Origin: an uncultured Chitinophagales bacterium | GTDB lineage: Bacteria; Bacteroidota; Bacteroidia; Chitinophagales; Chitinophagaceae | DNA length: 35,790 nucleotides | Direction: 5' to 3' | NCBI GenBank assembly: GCA_946886475.1 | Contig: CAMPIQ010000020.1 | Coordinates: 1 to 35,790 of the forward strand | Part shown: one piece after another, positions 8,500 to 16,063 of the stretch | Layout of the letters: the number at the start of each line of letters is the position of its first letter | Numbering within the stretch: position 1 is the stretch's first letter | Position numbers and translations under genes: made by a program | The notes under the pieces: generated by a model | Database searches by the model: none | What the model was told of the DNA's origin: nothing | Seen by the model: the letters and a program-made list of their open reading frames with translations, nothing else

Positions 8500-9117
8500 C
8501 CTCAACGGAATATTCACTCCTACATGCAATCCAATGTGATTCAGATTTTCAAATGAACCAATTTTAACGGGCATGAAGTTATATGAAGCACCAATATTGA
8601 AAGCTGATTCTTTTGTTTTACCAAAAGGAATTTGTAAACCAAGTTCAGGCCTTGCTGCAAAACCGAATTTTGCCTTTTCCTCATTTACAAATTCACCCAG
8701 GAGGTCAAGATAAGAGATGAGGTTACCGCCTGCGCCAAGAGCAACATATGGTTGAATGGATTTACCTGGTGCAAAGGAATATCTTCCCTGTATCAATAAG
8801 GGAATGGTTTGTATGGAATGTGTACGTACTGCTGAAAGGTCGCTGCCATCCTGCAGCTTATACATGCCGCGTGGGGTTTTCTGATAAAAATCCTGATAGC
8901 CGGTGCCAAAACCGATTGAGAAATTATTTGAAAGCCCATGCATCACACCTGCACGAAATCCGCGAAGGGATTTTTCAGAAAGTTGTTCTTTGAAAGAGCC
9001 GGCAGGGAATGCCGCCGTATAGCCAATGTTAAATTGTGTTTTTCCTTGCTGTTGTGCATTTGCAATGGTTGAAAAACCGCAAAGCAATAGGAATGGTAAC
9101 ATTATTTTGATCTTCAT
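8494..9117 (-). CDS. Outer-membrane beta-barrel protein
   Basis: This exported protein of 207 residues is probably an eight-stranded outer-membrane barrel. I chose the start at 9117 because it opens a clear signal peptide (MKIKIMLPFLLLCGF, cut near ANAQ). The longer in-frame start at 9162 would run into the neighbouring gene. The mature part alternates hydrophobic and polar residues with repeated barrel features: FNIGYTAAFPAGSF, IGFGTGYQDFYQ, PYVALGAGGNL, FNIGASYNFMPV and a final IGLHVGVNIPLRK strand. This fits PorT/OmpX-like barrels of Bacteroidota. The exact role is unknown. The gene lies 10 bases after the DUF4136 lipoprotein gene on the same strand, so they are probably co-transcribed. 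Confidence 0.82.
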   Translation of the reverse strand: MKIKIMLPFLLLCGFSTIANAQQQGKTQFNIGYTAAFPAGSFKEQLSEKSLRGFRAGVMHGLSNNFSIGFGTGYQDFYQKTPRGMYKLQDGSDLSAVRTHSIQTIPLLIQGRYSFAPGKSIQPYVALGAGGNLISYLDLLGEFVNEEKAKFGFAARPELGLQIPFGKTKESAFNIGASYNFMPVKIGSFENLNHIGLHVGVNIPLRK

Positions 9118-9127
9118 TTTTTTCTTT

Positions 9128-9766
9128 TTATTGTGTTGTATGGATATAAGGCGACTGGTCAAACAATGCCTTCACCTGGCTGCTGATTGTATTGCTGTTA
9201 AAAATTCCCGAACCCCTGATCAATCCGTTCCAGATGCCTTTGATAGCATTATTGGCCTGCGCATTTTTAAGATCGAGCAGGTCAATTGAAAATGCTGCTT
9301 CTGTGTTCTCAACCAATCCATATACCGGTGGGAAATTATATCCATAACCACTATAACCCCAGTAATACGGATCATAATAACCACCATAGCCTCCATAATA
9401 ATCACTGAAGTCAACTACGTTGGTAGTAGTATTATATAAACGGCTTACATTGATTCCAAGGTCGGGCGACTGCCCGGGACTTACACGTATATAACCTTTT
9501 TGTTCCATGGCATTACGAACAGCAGCCAGTGCACTTTGGTCCCAGTTAGTATTTTCCCTGGAAGCTAAAGTGTTATTGTCAATTACATAAACCGAATCGG
9601 AAATACTGTATGTTTTATAAGAAGCAAAATTCACCGTGCTGTCACGGTTTGTTATATAAATGCGGCTCTCCTCTTCAGTGAGGTTGTTCAAAGGGTCTTT
9701 AGCACAACCACTCAATATAGCCATACCGGTGGAAGCCAGCAGGGCAATTCCCATCATTCTCTTCAT
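9128..9766 (-). CDS. DUF4136-type lipoprotein
   Basis: This predicted lipoprotein has 212 residues from the start at 9766. That start gives a clean lipoprotein signal with the lipobox-like sequence AILSGC and a purine-rich stretch upstream. The in-frame start at 9790 adds eight residues and is less likely. The body matches the DUF4136 pattern: an early NFASYKTYSI segment, a central AVRNAMEQKGY helix followed by SPDLGINV, and a late ANNAIKGIWNGLIRG region. A Gly/Tyr-rich insertion (about residues 118-145) fills the middle. DUF4136 proteins are envelope lipoproteins without an established activity. The downstream barrel gene suggests a shared outer-membrane role. Confidence 0.85.
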   Translation of the reverse strand: MKRMMGIALLASTGMAILSGCAKDPLNNLTEEESRIYITNRDSTVNFASYKTYSISDSVYVIDNNTLASRENTNWDQSALAAVRNAMEQKGYIRVSPGQSPDLGINVSRLYNTTTNVVDFSDYYGGYGGYYDPYYWGYSGYGYNFPPVYGLVENTEAAFSIDLLDLKNAQANNAIKGIWNGLIRGSGIFNSNTISSQVKALFDQSPYIHTTQ

Positions 9767-9984
9767 AGATTTTATTTTCCTTTCAAACACAAACGAAGTG
9801 CCTGAAAGTTTTATGATGAGCTACCTTAACAGGGATGTAACAAGGGAAGGCCTGAAGTTGAAGCAGCAGGCAGAGACTCCATGGTTGCCTGGCAATTAAA
9901 AATTCCTGGGATGGCCTATTATTTCCTCAACTAAAAAATGTATTGACCTTACTATGACTAAAGATAAATGTTAGAGCAGGTGCC

Positions 9985-10185
9985 TCACCTTCTCCTTCTG
10001 CGGAAGAAGAAATAAAGAGCAAGCAGAAGGGCCAGTCCAACAAGGGCTACAAAAAGCAATTCAGTATTTTCAAAACTGGTTTCTTTGTCCGGCTCAACGG
10101 GTTGCAAACTATCCTGGGCCAATGCAACAACAGAGGAAATGATTAACAGGAATGCGCACATGAGTTTCAATAACAACTTCTTCAT
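9985..10185 (-). CDS. Small single-pass membrane protein
   Basis: This small protein of 66 residues begins with a signal-peptide-like segment (about 1-23, ending VVALAQD). An acidic, Pro/Glu-containing spacer follows. A C-terminal transmembrane helix (about 42-60) ends in a run of arginines (FFFRRRRR). The layout, signal plus short extracytoplasmic stretch plus tail helix with a positive cytoplasmic end, resembles sorting or anchor-like proteins but carries no motif I can name. It lies 110 bases downstream of the secreted DsrE-family gene on the same strand, so it may or may not belong to that operon. The 218 bases that follow it (9767-9984) contain nothing I can support. Confidence 0.65.
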   Translation of the reverse strand: MKKLLLKLMCAFLLIISSVVALAQDSLQPVEPDKETSFENTELLFVALVGLALLLALYFFFRRRRR

Positions 10186-10295
10186 AGCATGATTATAGGG
10201 TACAAGTTAAAATTTTGTTTTGAAGAAGAAGCCTGAAAAATGTTGAAATTAAATCAGGTATGAAATCACGATGCTCTATCAATCATGAGAAGCAA

Positions 10296-10703
10296 TCAGT
10301 GCCCCACTTTAATATAGCCCCATCCGGCTTTCTGCTTTTTAATGATCTCGTATATTCCGTCATCCACCACCACAACGCCATTGATCAATTGGGAGGGTTC
10401 TATGCCATGTCGCTTCATGGTCATGCGGCAGATCTTGAAGCTGGCCTGCCCGCCGGAAATTAAAGATTCAATGCTGGAAACCTGACGGGATCTGTCTTTC
10501 AACACCAGTTCCATACCCTCTCCATAAACAACCACTTCAAGTTGTGCACCGGGATTTGCTTTTTTAATTCCCTGCACCTGTCTCACCACCGCCTGCTGGT
10601 TAACCGTATCCTTACTGGTCATATCAAAAACAACCTTGTAATCTGCATTCTGTGCTGAACAAATTGTTGAACTCAATAGTATCAGTATATATAGAAGTTT
10701 CAT
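10296..10703 (-). CDS. Secreted DsrE-family protein
   Basis: This 135-residue protein has an N-terminal signal peptide (about 1-17, ending ICSAQN) and a DsrE/DsrF-like alpha/beta domain (YKVVFDMTSKD; LEVVVYGEGMELVL; SFKICRMTMK; VVVVDDGIYEIIKKQKAGWGYIKVGH). The single Cys of the mature part, in SFKICRMTM, sits where DsrE-family proteins often carry their persulfide-carrying cysteine. Secretion is the unusual aspect, because classic DsrEFH works in the cytoplasm. It is the third gene of a minus-strand group after a Tat-exported DsrE-like protein and a TsdA-like cytochrome. A role in periplasmic sulfur-compound handling is therefore likely, but this is inference from family and context. Confidence 0.85.
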   Translation of the reverse strand: MKLLYILILLSSTICSAQNADYKVVFDMTSKDTVNQQAVVRQVQGIKKANPGAQLEVVVYGEGMELVLKDRSRQVSSIESLISGGQASFKICRMTMKRHGIEPSQLINGVVVVDDGIYEIIKKQKAGWGYIKVGH

Positions 10704-10762
10704 AACAATAAATTTTTAAACTAGTGGGATGGGCAGGCTGTTGGCATGGCCTGCGTAAATTA

Positions 10763-11737
10763 TTATTTTGGCCAGGGTCCGTATTTATGTTCTTTTTCGG
10801 AAAAACCATCAGTATATGGGCCGAATGGATGATCGTATGGTTTTGCAGATATGTCTGTCCAGTCGTTTTTATATTCCTTTTGCGGACGCGGCTGGCTGTT
10901 TACAAAAGCCGCCACATCCCATGCTTCTTCATCAGTTAAAAACCTTGTGGCTCCTGGTGCATCAAATGGCATGTTGAACCGGACAAAACCGGCAAATCTT
11001 GAAAGATGATGCATCCCTGCCGCTGAGGTGTAGCTGTTTCTTCCCCATAAGGGAGGATAGATGTACATGGTACTGTCAACATTATAAGCACCGCTTCCGT
11101 TTTTTCCATGACACCGGCTGCAGTGTTGCTGGTATAGGATGCTGCCTTTCTCCGGGTCAGCAGCCCTGGAAGAAAATTCAGGAACTTTTATGCTTACTCC
11201 AACCGGAATAACTTTATCCGGAACATCTTTACCTAACCATTTCATATAAGCAACGATGGCTTTCATTTCTTTACTGGTTGTGTCCAGTCCCTTATCCGCA
11301 TTCAGGCTTCTTTCAAAACAATCATTTACTCTTTTGTGCATGTTCTCAATGGAGCCGCTTCTTTCCCTGAATCTTGGATAACCGGAAGCCACACCGCTAA
11401 AATTGTTTGCCCAGCTTTTTGTGCCTGCATCCAAATGACAGTTCTGGCAATTCATTCCATTGCTGATCTGTTTGATGATTCCTTTAGGTCCGAAGTAAAA
11501 AGATGTATATGCAATCAGATCCCTGCCATAACGAATCAGTTCAAAATCTTCTGATTCTATCAATTGATCGAGACCGGGCGGCTCCCAGGTAAAGTTGTCA
11601 ATGCCAGCTACAGCATTGTATGATTTATTCATCATCATTCTTTTTCGATTATTCGAAATCGAAACCAGTACAATTACCACTGCAATGATCCCTCCTATGG
11701 TTTTGAGTACCGCCCGGTGTGAATTTAGCCTTCGCAT
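10763..11737 (-). CDS. Dihaem c-type cytochrome, thiosulfate dehydrogenase (TsdA)-like
   Basis: This exported or membrane-tethered cytochrome c of 324 residues has an N-terminal hydrophobic anchor (about 12-28). The first cytochrome domain has the haem motif CQNCH at 97-101 in a GMNCQNCHLDAGT context. The second has CSRCH at 206-210. C140 in KRVNDCFERSLN occupies the place where TsdA enzymes have the Cys axial ligand of the catalytic haem. M256 in RFNMPFD is a candidate ligand for the second haem. TsdA oxidises thiosulfate to tetrathionate, or the reverse, with electrons passing to the second haem. Homology to TsdA is convincing by pattern. The actual substrate is not proven. The start lies 9 bases after the Tat-exported DsrE-like gene. 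Confidence 0.82.
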   Translation of the reverse strand: MRRLNSHRAVLKTIGGIIAVVIVLVSISNNRKRMMMNKSYNAVAGIDNFTWEPPGLDQLIESEDFELIRYGRDLIAYTSFYFGPKGIIKQISNGMNCQNCHLDAGTKSWANNFSGVASGYPRFRERSGSIENMHKRVNDCFERSLNADKGLDTTSKEMKAIVAYMKWLGKDVPDKVIPVGVSIKVPEFSSRAADPEKGSILYQQHCSRCHGKNGSGAYNVDSTMYIYPPLWGRNSYTSAAGMHHLSRFAGFVRFNMPFDAPGATRFLTDEEAWDVAAFVNSQPRPQKEYKNDWTDISAKPYDHPFGPYTDGFSEKEHKYGPWPK

Positions 11738-11746
11738 ATAGAAGCA

Positions 11747-12475
11747 TTAACCGGCAAAACAATAAGCACATCCATGTTCCTGTGCCCTTCCTACAGCCCA
11801 TACCCCGGATGGTACCTGTTGTATACCTGGTAATAAACCTGATTGCCAGTCTTTCAACACTTCAGCAGGGTCCATGTTCATTCCCGCTGCCACTGCATTG
11901 CTATATACAGTCATAGCTGCCTGGCACACGCAGAACATAACTCCGCTGGATTGTAATTCATTAATCCCGATCTGTACTTCTCCGATGCCAGGAAATTTGA
12001 AATCGCCTTTTTTGGGTTGCCAGAAAGGATTGCGGAAAGAAGCCGCTGTTGCTGCATCTGAGGCCTGGAACACTGGCCCTTCGAGATGGGCCTTAAACAC
12101 TTCCGAGAATTTATATTTATGCCATAGCCTGTCTTCAAATGCGTAGGGTATGGCATCGTGCCGGAGCACAACAACAACACTACAGTCTTTTTCATCTGTG
12201 CCTGTTGCTGCATTGGTCAATAGAAAAACCTTGGGCCATGCAAAGGGCAATACATCGTGGGGTTGGGTTACGTCAAACACGATCCTGTGTTTGCCTTTGA
12301 TCTTTTTGAACCAGGCATCAGGATCCGCATCATTTTCAAAATCAAATTTTTTTGTTTCAGCATGTAATTTCTGTAAGGGAGAAAGAATGCCTGCCATACT
12401 CATGGCGGCAGCACCGGTGGTAATGGTTCCCAAAAACCTGCGCCGGCTGGCTTTTGCGTTGAGCTCCTTATTCAT
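11747..12475 (-). CDS. Tat-exported DsrE-like protein
   Basis: This 242-residue protein starts at 12475 with a twin-arginine signal (ASRRRFLGT followed by a hydrophobic stretch to about residue 38). A longer in-frame start at 12592 precedes the predicted promoter and is rejected. The mature part shows a DsrE-type pattern in its second half: KVFLLTNAATG, SVVVVLRHDAIPYAF, then ELQSSGVMFCVCQAAM, where a CVC pair lies near the family's usual cysteine position. The C-terminus carries a further CAYC motif. It could carry or reduce sulfur in the periplasm. It is the first gene of the group with the TsdA-like cytochrome and the second DsrE protein. Assignment to DsrE is moderate and rests on pattern and context. 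Confidence 0.7.
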   Translation of the reverse strand: MNKELNAKASRRRFLGTITTGAAAMSMAGILSPLQKLHAETKKFDFENDADPDAWFKKIKGKHRIVFDVTQPHDVLPFAWPKVFLLTNAATGTDEKDCSVVVVLRHDAIPYAFEDRLWHKYKFSEVFKAHLEGPVFQASDAATAASFRNPFWQPKKGDFKFPGIGEVQIGINELQSSGVMFCVCQAAMTVYSNAVAAGMNMDPAEVLKDWQSGLLPGIQQVPSGVWAVGRAQEHGCAYCFAG

Positions 12476-12489
12476 AAAAAGAGTTTTGA

Positions 12490-12520
12490 TAAAGTTATTG
12501 GGCCTGTTCAGGAAAGTCAA
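12490..12520 (-). promoter_or_regulatory. Bacteroidota-type promoter for the DsrE/cytochrome group
   Basis: On the minus strand a TTG (complement of 12518-12520) is followed by a 20-base spacer and TAACTTTA (complement of 12490-12497), one base off the TAnnTTTG consensus. It would start transcription roughly ten bases before the chosen start codon at 12475. This supports that start and rules out the longer one at 12592. Confidence 0.55.
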
Positions 12521-12651
12521 TGGCATGAATGTGTTGGTGGATGGCAGTTCAGCATGTTGATATGCTGATGACGTTGTTGAGGAAGGCCGCAACCATGCCG
12601 GTTAGTTTTAACCTGTCGGACTATTAACCTGGAATCATATCAGCCAGCAAA

Positions 12652-13875
12652 CTACAGATAGCTCAACCACCAGGTTTTATTGCTCTTTTTATAATCACTG
12701 AACCATTTGCAAACCGGATAGAGTGCTAATACTACGGCTATCCATACCAGGTATGTAATACCTAATGAATAACCTTCACCCGGAAAAACAAATTTGAAAG
12801 GGAACCCGGGGAAACCATTCCAGCCTTCACTGAAAGAATGCCCCCTTGCCATAAAACAAACGGCGCTTATGAAATGCAATAAATAAAAATGAAGTACATA
12901 ATATAGAAATGGAACCCTTCCATAAACTGTTATGAATTCAGCAAGCCTGCTTTTTGAATTTCCGGCAAAGGCCAGGAATAGCAAAGCAGGGCCTATGGTC
13001 ATACACATAAACAATAGGGAAGGCGGGTACTTTGTGGTATTGATAAAAGAAAAAACTGTGAAGACGACATTCTTCTGAACAGACCAGCTACCGGGATCCC
13101 CGTAAAAATTGATAGCACGCACGATTATAAATAATAAAATGATCAACATGGCAAGTCTTGTAAGGATAACCTTCCTGGCCTCTAAGTTTTTCACAGATTC
13201 AAAAATTCTACCCAGGCAAAAACCCATCATCATTAAGCCGGTCCATGGCAGAAAGGGATACAGAACACCTATTGTACTTGTTTCGCCCAATGGAAAAAAT
13301 CCGGGGCGGTGCAATAATGAATAAAAAAACGAATAACCCGATTGTTTGCCGGACTCGTAATAATCGAGGAGGTTATGCCCAAATACAATTACAATGGCTG
13401 TTATCAGTATGGCATTGAAGGGCATCCAGATCACCAGACCAAGTAAGGTCATGCTGATACCAATGGCCCAGATGGTTTGCAGAAAAATATTACTGTAGAA
13501 AACATCGAAAGTAATGCCCAGCGACATGATAAATATTTCGACCGCTATCAGCCATACACCTCTTTTGATCAGGAAAATACTGAGTTCTTTTTTGGATTTC
13601 CTAAGGCTTTGAAGGTAGATGGATGTTCCAGCAAGAAAAACAAAAACGGGTGCGCAGAAATGGGTGATCCACCTGGTAAAGAACAAAAATGGTGTAGTGG
13701 TTTGAAACGAAAGCGGGTCGTCAGTGAAAGCTTTATCGTGGAAGAAATCCCTGGTATGATCCAGTGCCATGATGATCATTACCAATCCGCGTAAAAGATC
13801 AATGGAATTGATGCGGTAAGATGCTGGTGAAACAGGTTTTGCCTGAGGCGGCATGGGAGGAGCCAGAACTTCCAT
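12652..13875 (-). CDS. HGSNAT-like / DUF1624 membrane acyltransferase-family protein
   Basis: This polytopic membrane protein has 407 residues from the start at 13875, with about ten hydrophobic helices. The N-terminal signature RINSIDLLRGLVMIIMALDHTRDFFH matches the DUF1624/HGSNAT catalytic-domain family, whose eukaryotic member transfers acetyl groups to glucosamine across a membrane. The bacterial substrate is unknown, and envelope sugars are a reasonable guess. An in-frame ATG at 13938 exists, but it overlaps the predicted -7 element, so the Met at 13875 is preferred. The C-terminal half has the VPFLYYVLHFYLLH and LYPVCKWFSDYKK segments typical of the family. A 176-base gap separates it from the next gene downstream. 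Confidence 0.86.
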   Translation of the reverse strand: MEVLAPPMPPQAKPVSPASYRINSIDLLRGLVMIIMALDHTRDFFHDKAFTDDPLSFQTTTPFLFFTRWITHFCAPVFVFLAGTSIYLQSLRKSKKELSIFLIKRGVWLIAVEIFIMSLGITFDVFYSNIFLQTIWAIGISMTLLGLVIWMPFNAILITAIVIVFGHNLLDYYESGKQSGYSFFYSLLHRPGFFPLGETSTIGVLYPFLPWTGLMMMGFCLGRIFESVKNLEARKVILTRLAMLIILLFIIVRAINFYGDPGSWSVQKNVVFTVFSFINTTKYPPSLLFMCMTIGPALLFLAFAGNSKSRLAEFITVYGRVPFLYYVLHFYLLHFISAVCFMARGHSFSEGWNGFPGFPFKFVFPGEGYSLGITYLVWIAVVLALYPVCKWFSDYKKSNKTWWLSYL

Positions 13876-13937
13876 ATAAATTTTTTGAAGGTGGAGGTTT
13901 CTTTGGGGGATATCAAAGGAGCATTCAGAGGGCGACA

Positions 13938-13968
13938 TAAAGCTAATTCCATTTTAATCTTTAGTCAA
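13938..13968 (-). promoter_or_regulatory. Bacteroidota-type promoter for the HGSNAT-like gene
   Basis: On the minus strand TTG (complement of 13966-13968), a 20-base spacer and TAGCTTTA (complement of 13938-13945) match the phylum consensus with one mismatch. The geometry is identical to the promoter at 12490-12520. Transcription would begin near 13931, inside the longest reading frame, so translation should start at 13875. Confidence 0.5.
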
Positions 13969-14048
13969 TACCCTTTTTGGGGGTAGAAGCAACCTGCAAC
14001 CTCGGATTCTAATACACCGCAATTGTCAACATATCAATGAACTTACGA

Positions 14049-15950
14049 TCAACCCATCAACTCCCAGGCAGTTATATATCCATTTTGTTTTTCCGAATAA
14101 CCAATCAGGTCAGCATAAAAAGAGAACTGTGAAAGTGTAGCACTGTCGCCGGTCATCACCAGTTTTTTACGTGCCCTGGTCATGGCCACGTTCATTCTTC
14201 TTATTTCTGATAAAAAACCAATGGCCGCATCAACATTACTTCTTACAAGGCTGATAAAAATGATGTCGCGTTCCTGGCCCTGGAAGCTGTCAATGGTATT
14301 GATGGTTACTTTGGGCAGGAAGGTTTGTAACAGAGGAAATTCATGCACCCTGTCTTTTAATAATTCTACCTGGTGGCGGTAGGGTGAAATAATTCCGATG
14401 GAAGGAAATTGATCCATAGCATAAATATGCTGTAGGTGTTCAACCAGTTTATTTAATTGTGTTAGCAGGAAGAGGGCCTCTTCAGGGTTGGATAATTTTG
14501 ATGCTTCCTTCAATTCATCATAACCACATCCGGCCGTATCAATAAATAACAAGGGCTGGTCACCTTCAAATAAAACATGTGAGGCTACAGATGCATGTGC
14601 TTTTAATTTTCCATTATAAAGTTCATTGGAAGAAAATCCCATGATCTGTTCATTCATCCGGTATTGTTCTTCGAGCAATACAACCGAAGAAGGGTGAAGC
14701 CGTACAAGTTTTTCCATTAATGTATTACCAAGTTCCTTTGCTGCTTCAGCCGACCTGATAGTGGGAGGCAGCTGGCAATGGTCGCCGGCCATCACCAGTT
14801 TTTTTGATTTCAGTATGGGGATCCAGCAGGCGGGTTCAATGGCCTGTCCAGCTTCATCTATTATGGTTGTATGAAATTTTAAGTTACGGATGGTATAATG
14901 GTTGGCGCCCACCAGGGTTGAAGTAATGACGTTTGCTTTTGACAATACATCCTCAATGATATATTGTTCTGTTTTTTCAATTTCATTCCTGATGTTCCTT
15001 GCTTCGGCGAAAAGTGCTTTTCGCTGTTCTCTTTCAGCTGCTCCAAAGCTCCTTTTGTATTTATGCGCCATGTCGCGGTACGCTGTTGCCTGCTTCCTTA
15101 ACCGTTTGATCTCCTTTGAACTGTTGTGTGCGGATATCCTGCTGTCAAGCGTGAGTGACATCTGTTGCTCATTCACCCGTGCGGGATTTCCAACACGCAC
15201 TACATTAAGACCTGCATCAGAAAGTTTTTCAGTGAGCAGGTCTACGGCTGCATTGCTTGGAGCCGTAACGAGGATCTGTTGTCTTTCTTTTTCAATCAGC
15301 ATTTTTATGGCCTGCACCAGGGTGGTTGTTTTGCCTGTTCCCGGGGGGCCATGTACAATAGCCAGTTCATTGGCGGAAAGGATCTTTTCAACTGCGGATT
15401 CCTGGACCCTGTTCAATGAATGATGGCGATGCTGAATTTTATGCTGATTAAAGCCAGGCTGTTTTTCTCCGGTCAATATTTTTACCAGGTGACCCTCGTC
15501 TTTTTTTTCGGCAAGCAGTGGTGCCAGTTTAAGTGCTGATTCCATTTCCGCATAGCTGTTCTCATCAAACACTACATCTATTCCCAGTTTTCCTCTTCTT
15601 GACCAGTCGGGCAGTTCATCGGTTCGGAGGGTGATCTTCATTTTATTTCCAGCCAGGTGTGTGATGGTTCCCTCAATCCTGTCATTGCCTGCATCATGAT
15701 TGGAGAACAGGGCAACGGTCATTCCGAACCGGAACTGGTGTATGATATCCTGGTGGGTGGTACGTTCCACTTCAACTGTGAGGTAATCACCACGACCCAG
15801 TTCCGTATCTTTTATAGCAATGGGGTACCAGCTCATGCCGTTCTCTCTCCTGTCGGTAATGGAAAGTGTAGCGGTTAACTGTTCATACGTTCTCCGGTCT
15901 TCTTCTTTTTCCTGACGGAGCAGGTCCTGCAGGCGCCTGAAATAATCCAT
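14049..15950 (-). CDS. Superfamily I DNA/RNA helicase (IGHMBP2/SMUBP2-like)
   Basis: This cytoplasmic ATP-dependent helicase of 633 residues has an N-terminal beta-rich domain (about 1-165) like the 1B/barrel region of Upf1-like helicases. Motif I is GPPGTGKTT (about 201-209), motif II is DEAGQAIEP, motif III is MAGDHCQLPP, and the C-terminal RecA domain has SFQGQERDIIFISLVRS and NVAMTRARKKL (motifs V and VI). These features place it in the Upf1-like SF1B group, annotated in bacteria as IGHMBP2-family helicase. A role in nucleic-acid repair or RNA metabolism is likely but unproven. An unknown gene sits 90 bases upstream on the same strand, separated by heptameric repeat tract E. Confidence 0.93.
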   Translation of the reverse strand: MDYFRRLQDLLRQEKEEDRRTYEQLTATLSITDRRENGMSWYPIAIKDTELGRGDYLTVEVERTTHQDIIHQFRFGMTVALFSNHDAGNDRIEGTITHLAGNKMKITLRTDELPDWSRRGKLGIDVVFDENSYAEMESALKLAPLLAEKKDEGHLVKILTGEKQPGFNQHKIQHRHHSLNRVQESAVEKILSANELAIVHGPPGTGKTTTLVQAIKMLIEKERQQILVTAPSNAAVDLLTEKLSDAGLNVVRVGNPARVNEQQMSLTLDSRISAHNSSKEIKRLRKQATAYRDMAHKYKRSFGAAEREQRKALFAEARNIRNEIEKTEQYIIEDVLSKANVITSTLVGANHYTIRNLKFHTTIIDEAGQAIEPACWIPILKSKKLVMAGDHCQLPPTIRSAEAAKELGNTLMEKLVRLHPSSVVLLEEQYRMNEQIMGFSSNELYNGKLKAHASVASHVLFEGDQPLLFIDTAGCGYDELKEASKLSNPEEALFLLTQLNKLVEHLQHIYAMDQFPSIGIISPYRHQVELLKDRVHEFPLLQTFLPKVTINTIDSFQGQERDIIFISLVRSNVDAAIGFLSEIRRMNVAMTRARKKLVMTGDSATLSQFSFYADLIGYSEKQNGYITAWELMG

Positions 15951-16007
15951 GGAGGCAAAGGTATTGGTGGGCGAGGGTTTTATTGTGGCATGTTTAATTG
16001 TGGAATA

Positions 16008-16063
16008 AGCTCACAACTCACACCTCGCAGCGCTCTCCTCTCACTCCCCACTCTTCTCCCCTA
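16008..16063. repeat. Heptameric repeat tract E, running into a coding end
   Basis: Eight 7-base units can be laid from 16008 to 16063, such as AGCTCAC and AACTCAC. The tract is purine-rich on the minus strand. It crosses the stop codon of the unknown gene (16041-16043), so its last seven or so codons are built from the repeat. It is the only tract here with clear overlap of coding sequence beyond a stop codon. Confidence 0.6.

Noticed and set aside
9660..9899. Plus-strand frame of 79 codons crossing the DUF4136 gene start
   Set aside because: Half of it is antisense to the lipoprotein signal region. The other half lies in a spacer and has no recognisable feature.
14902..15423. Open frame of 173 codons on the plus strand inside the helicase gene
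   Set aside because: It lies opposite the Walker A region of the helicase. Its Ser/Cys-rich translation is typical of a shadow frame, and no promoter or start context supports it.
15958..15965. TACCTTTG on the minus strand, a perfect -7 match near the helicase start
   Set aside because: Transcription would begin at or inside the start codon, and there is no TTG at the expected distance. It is probably chance.
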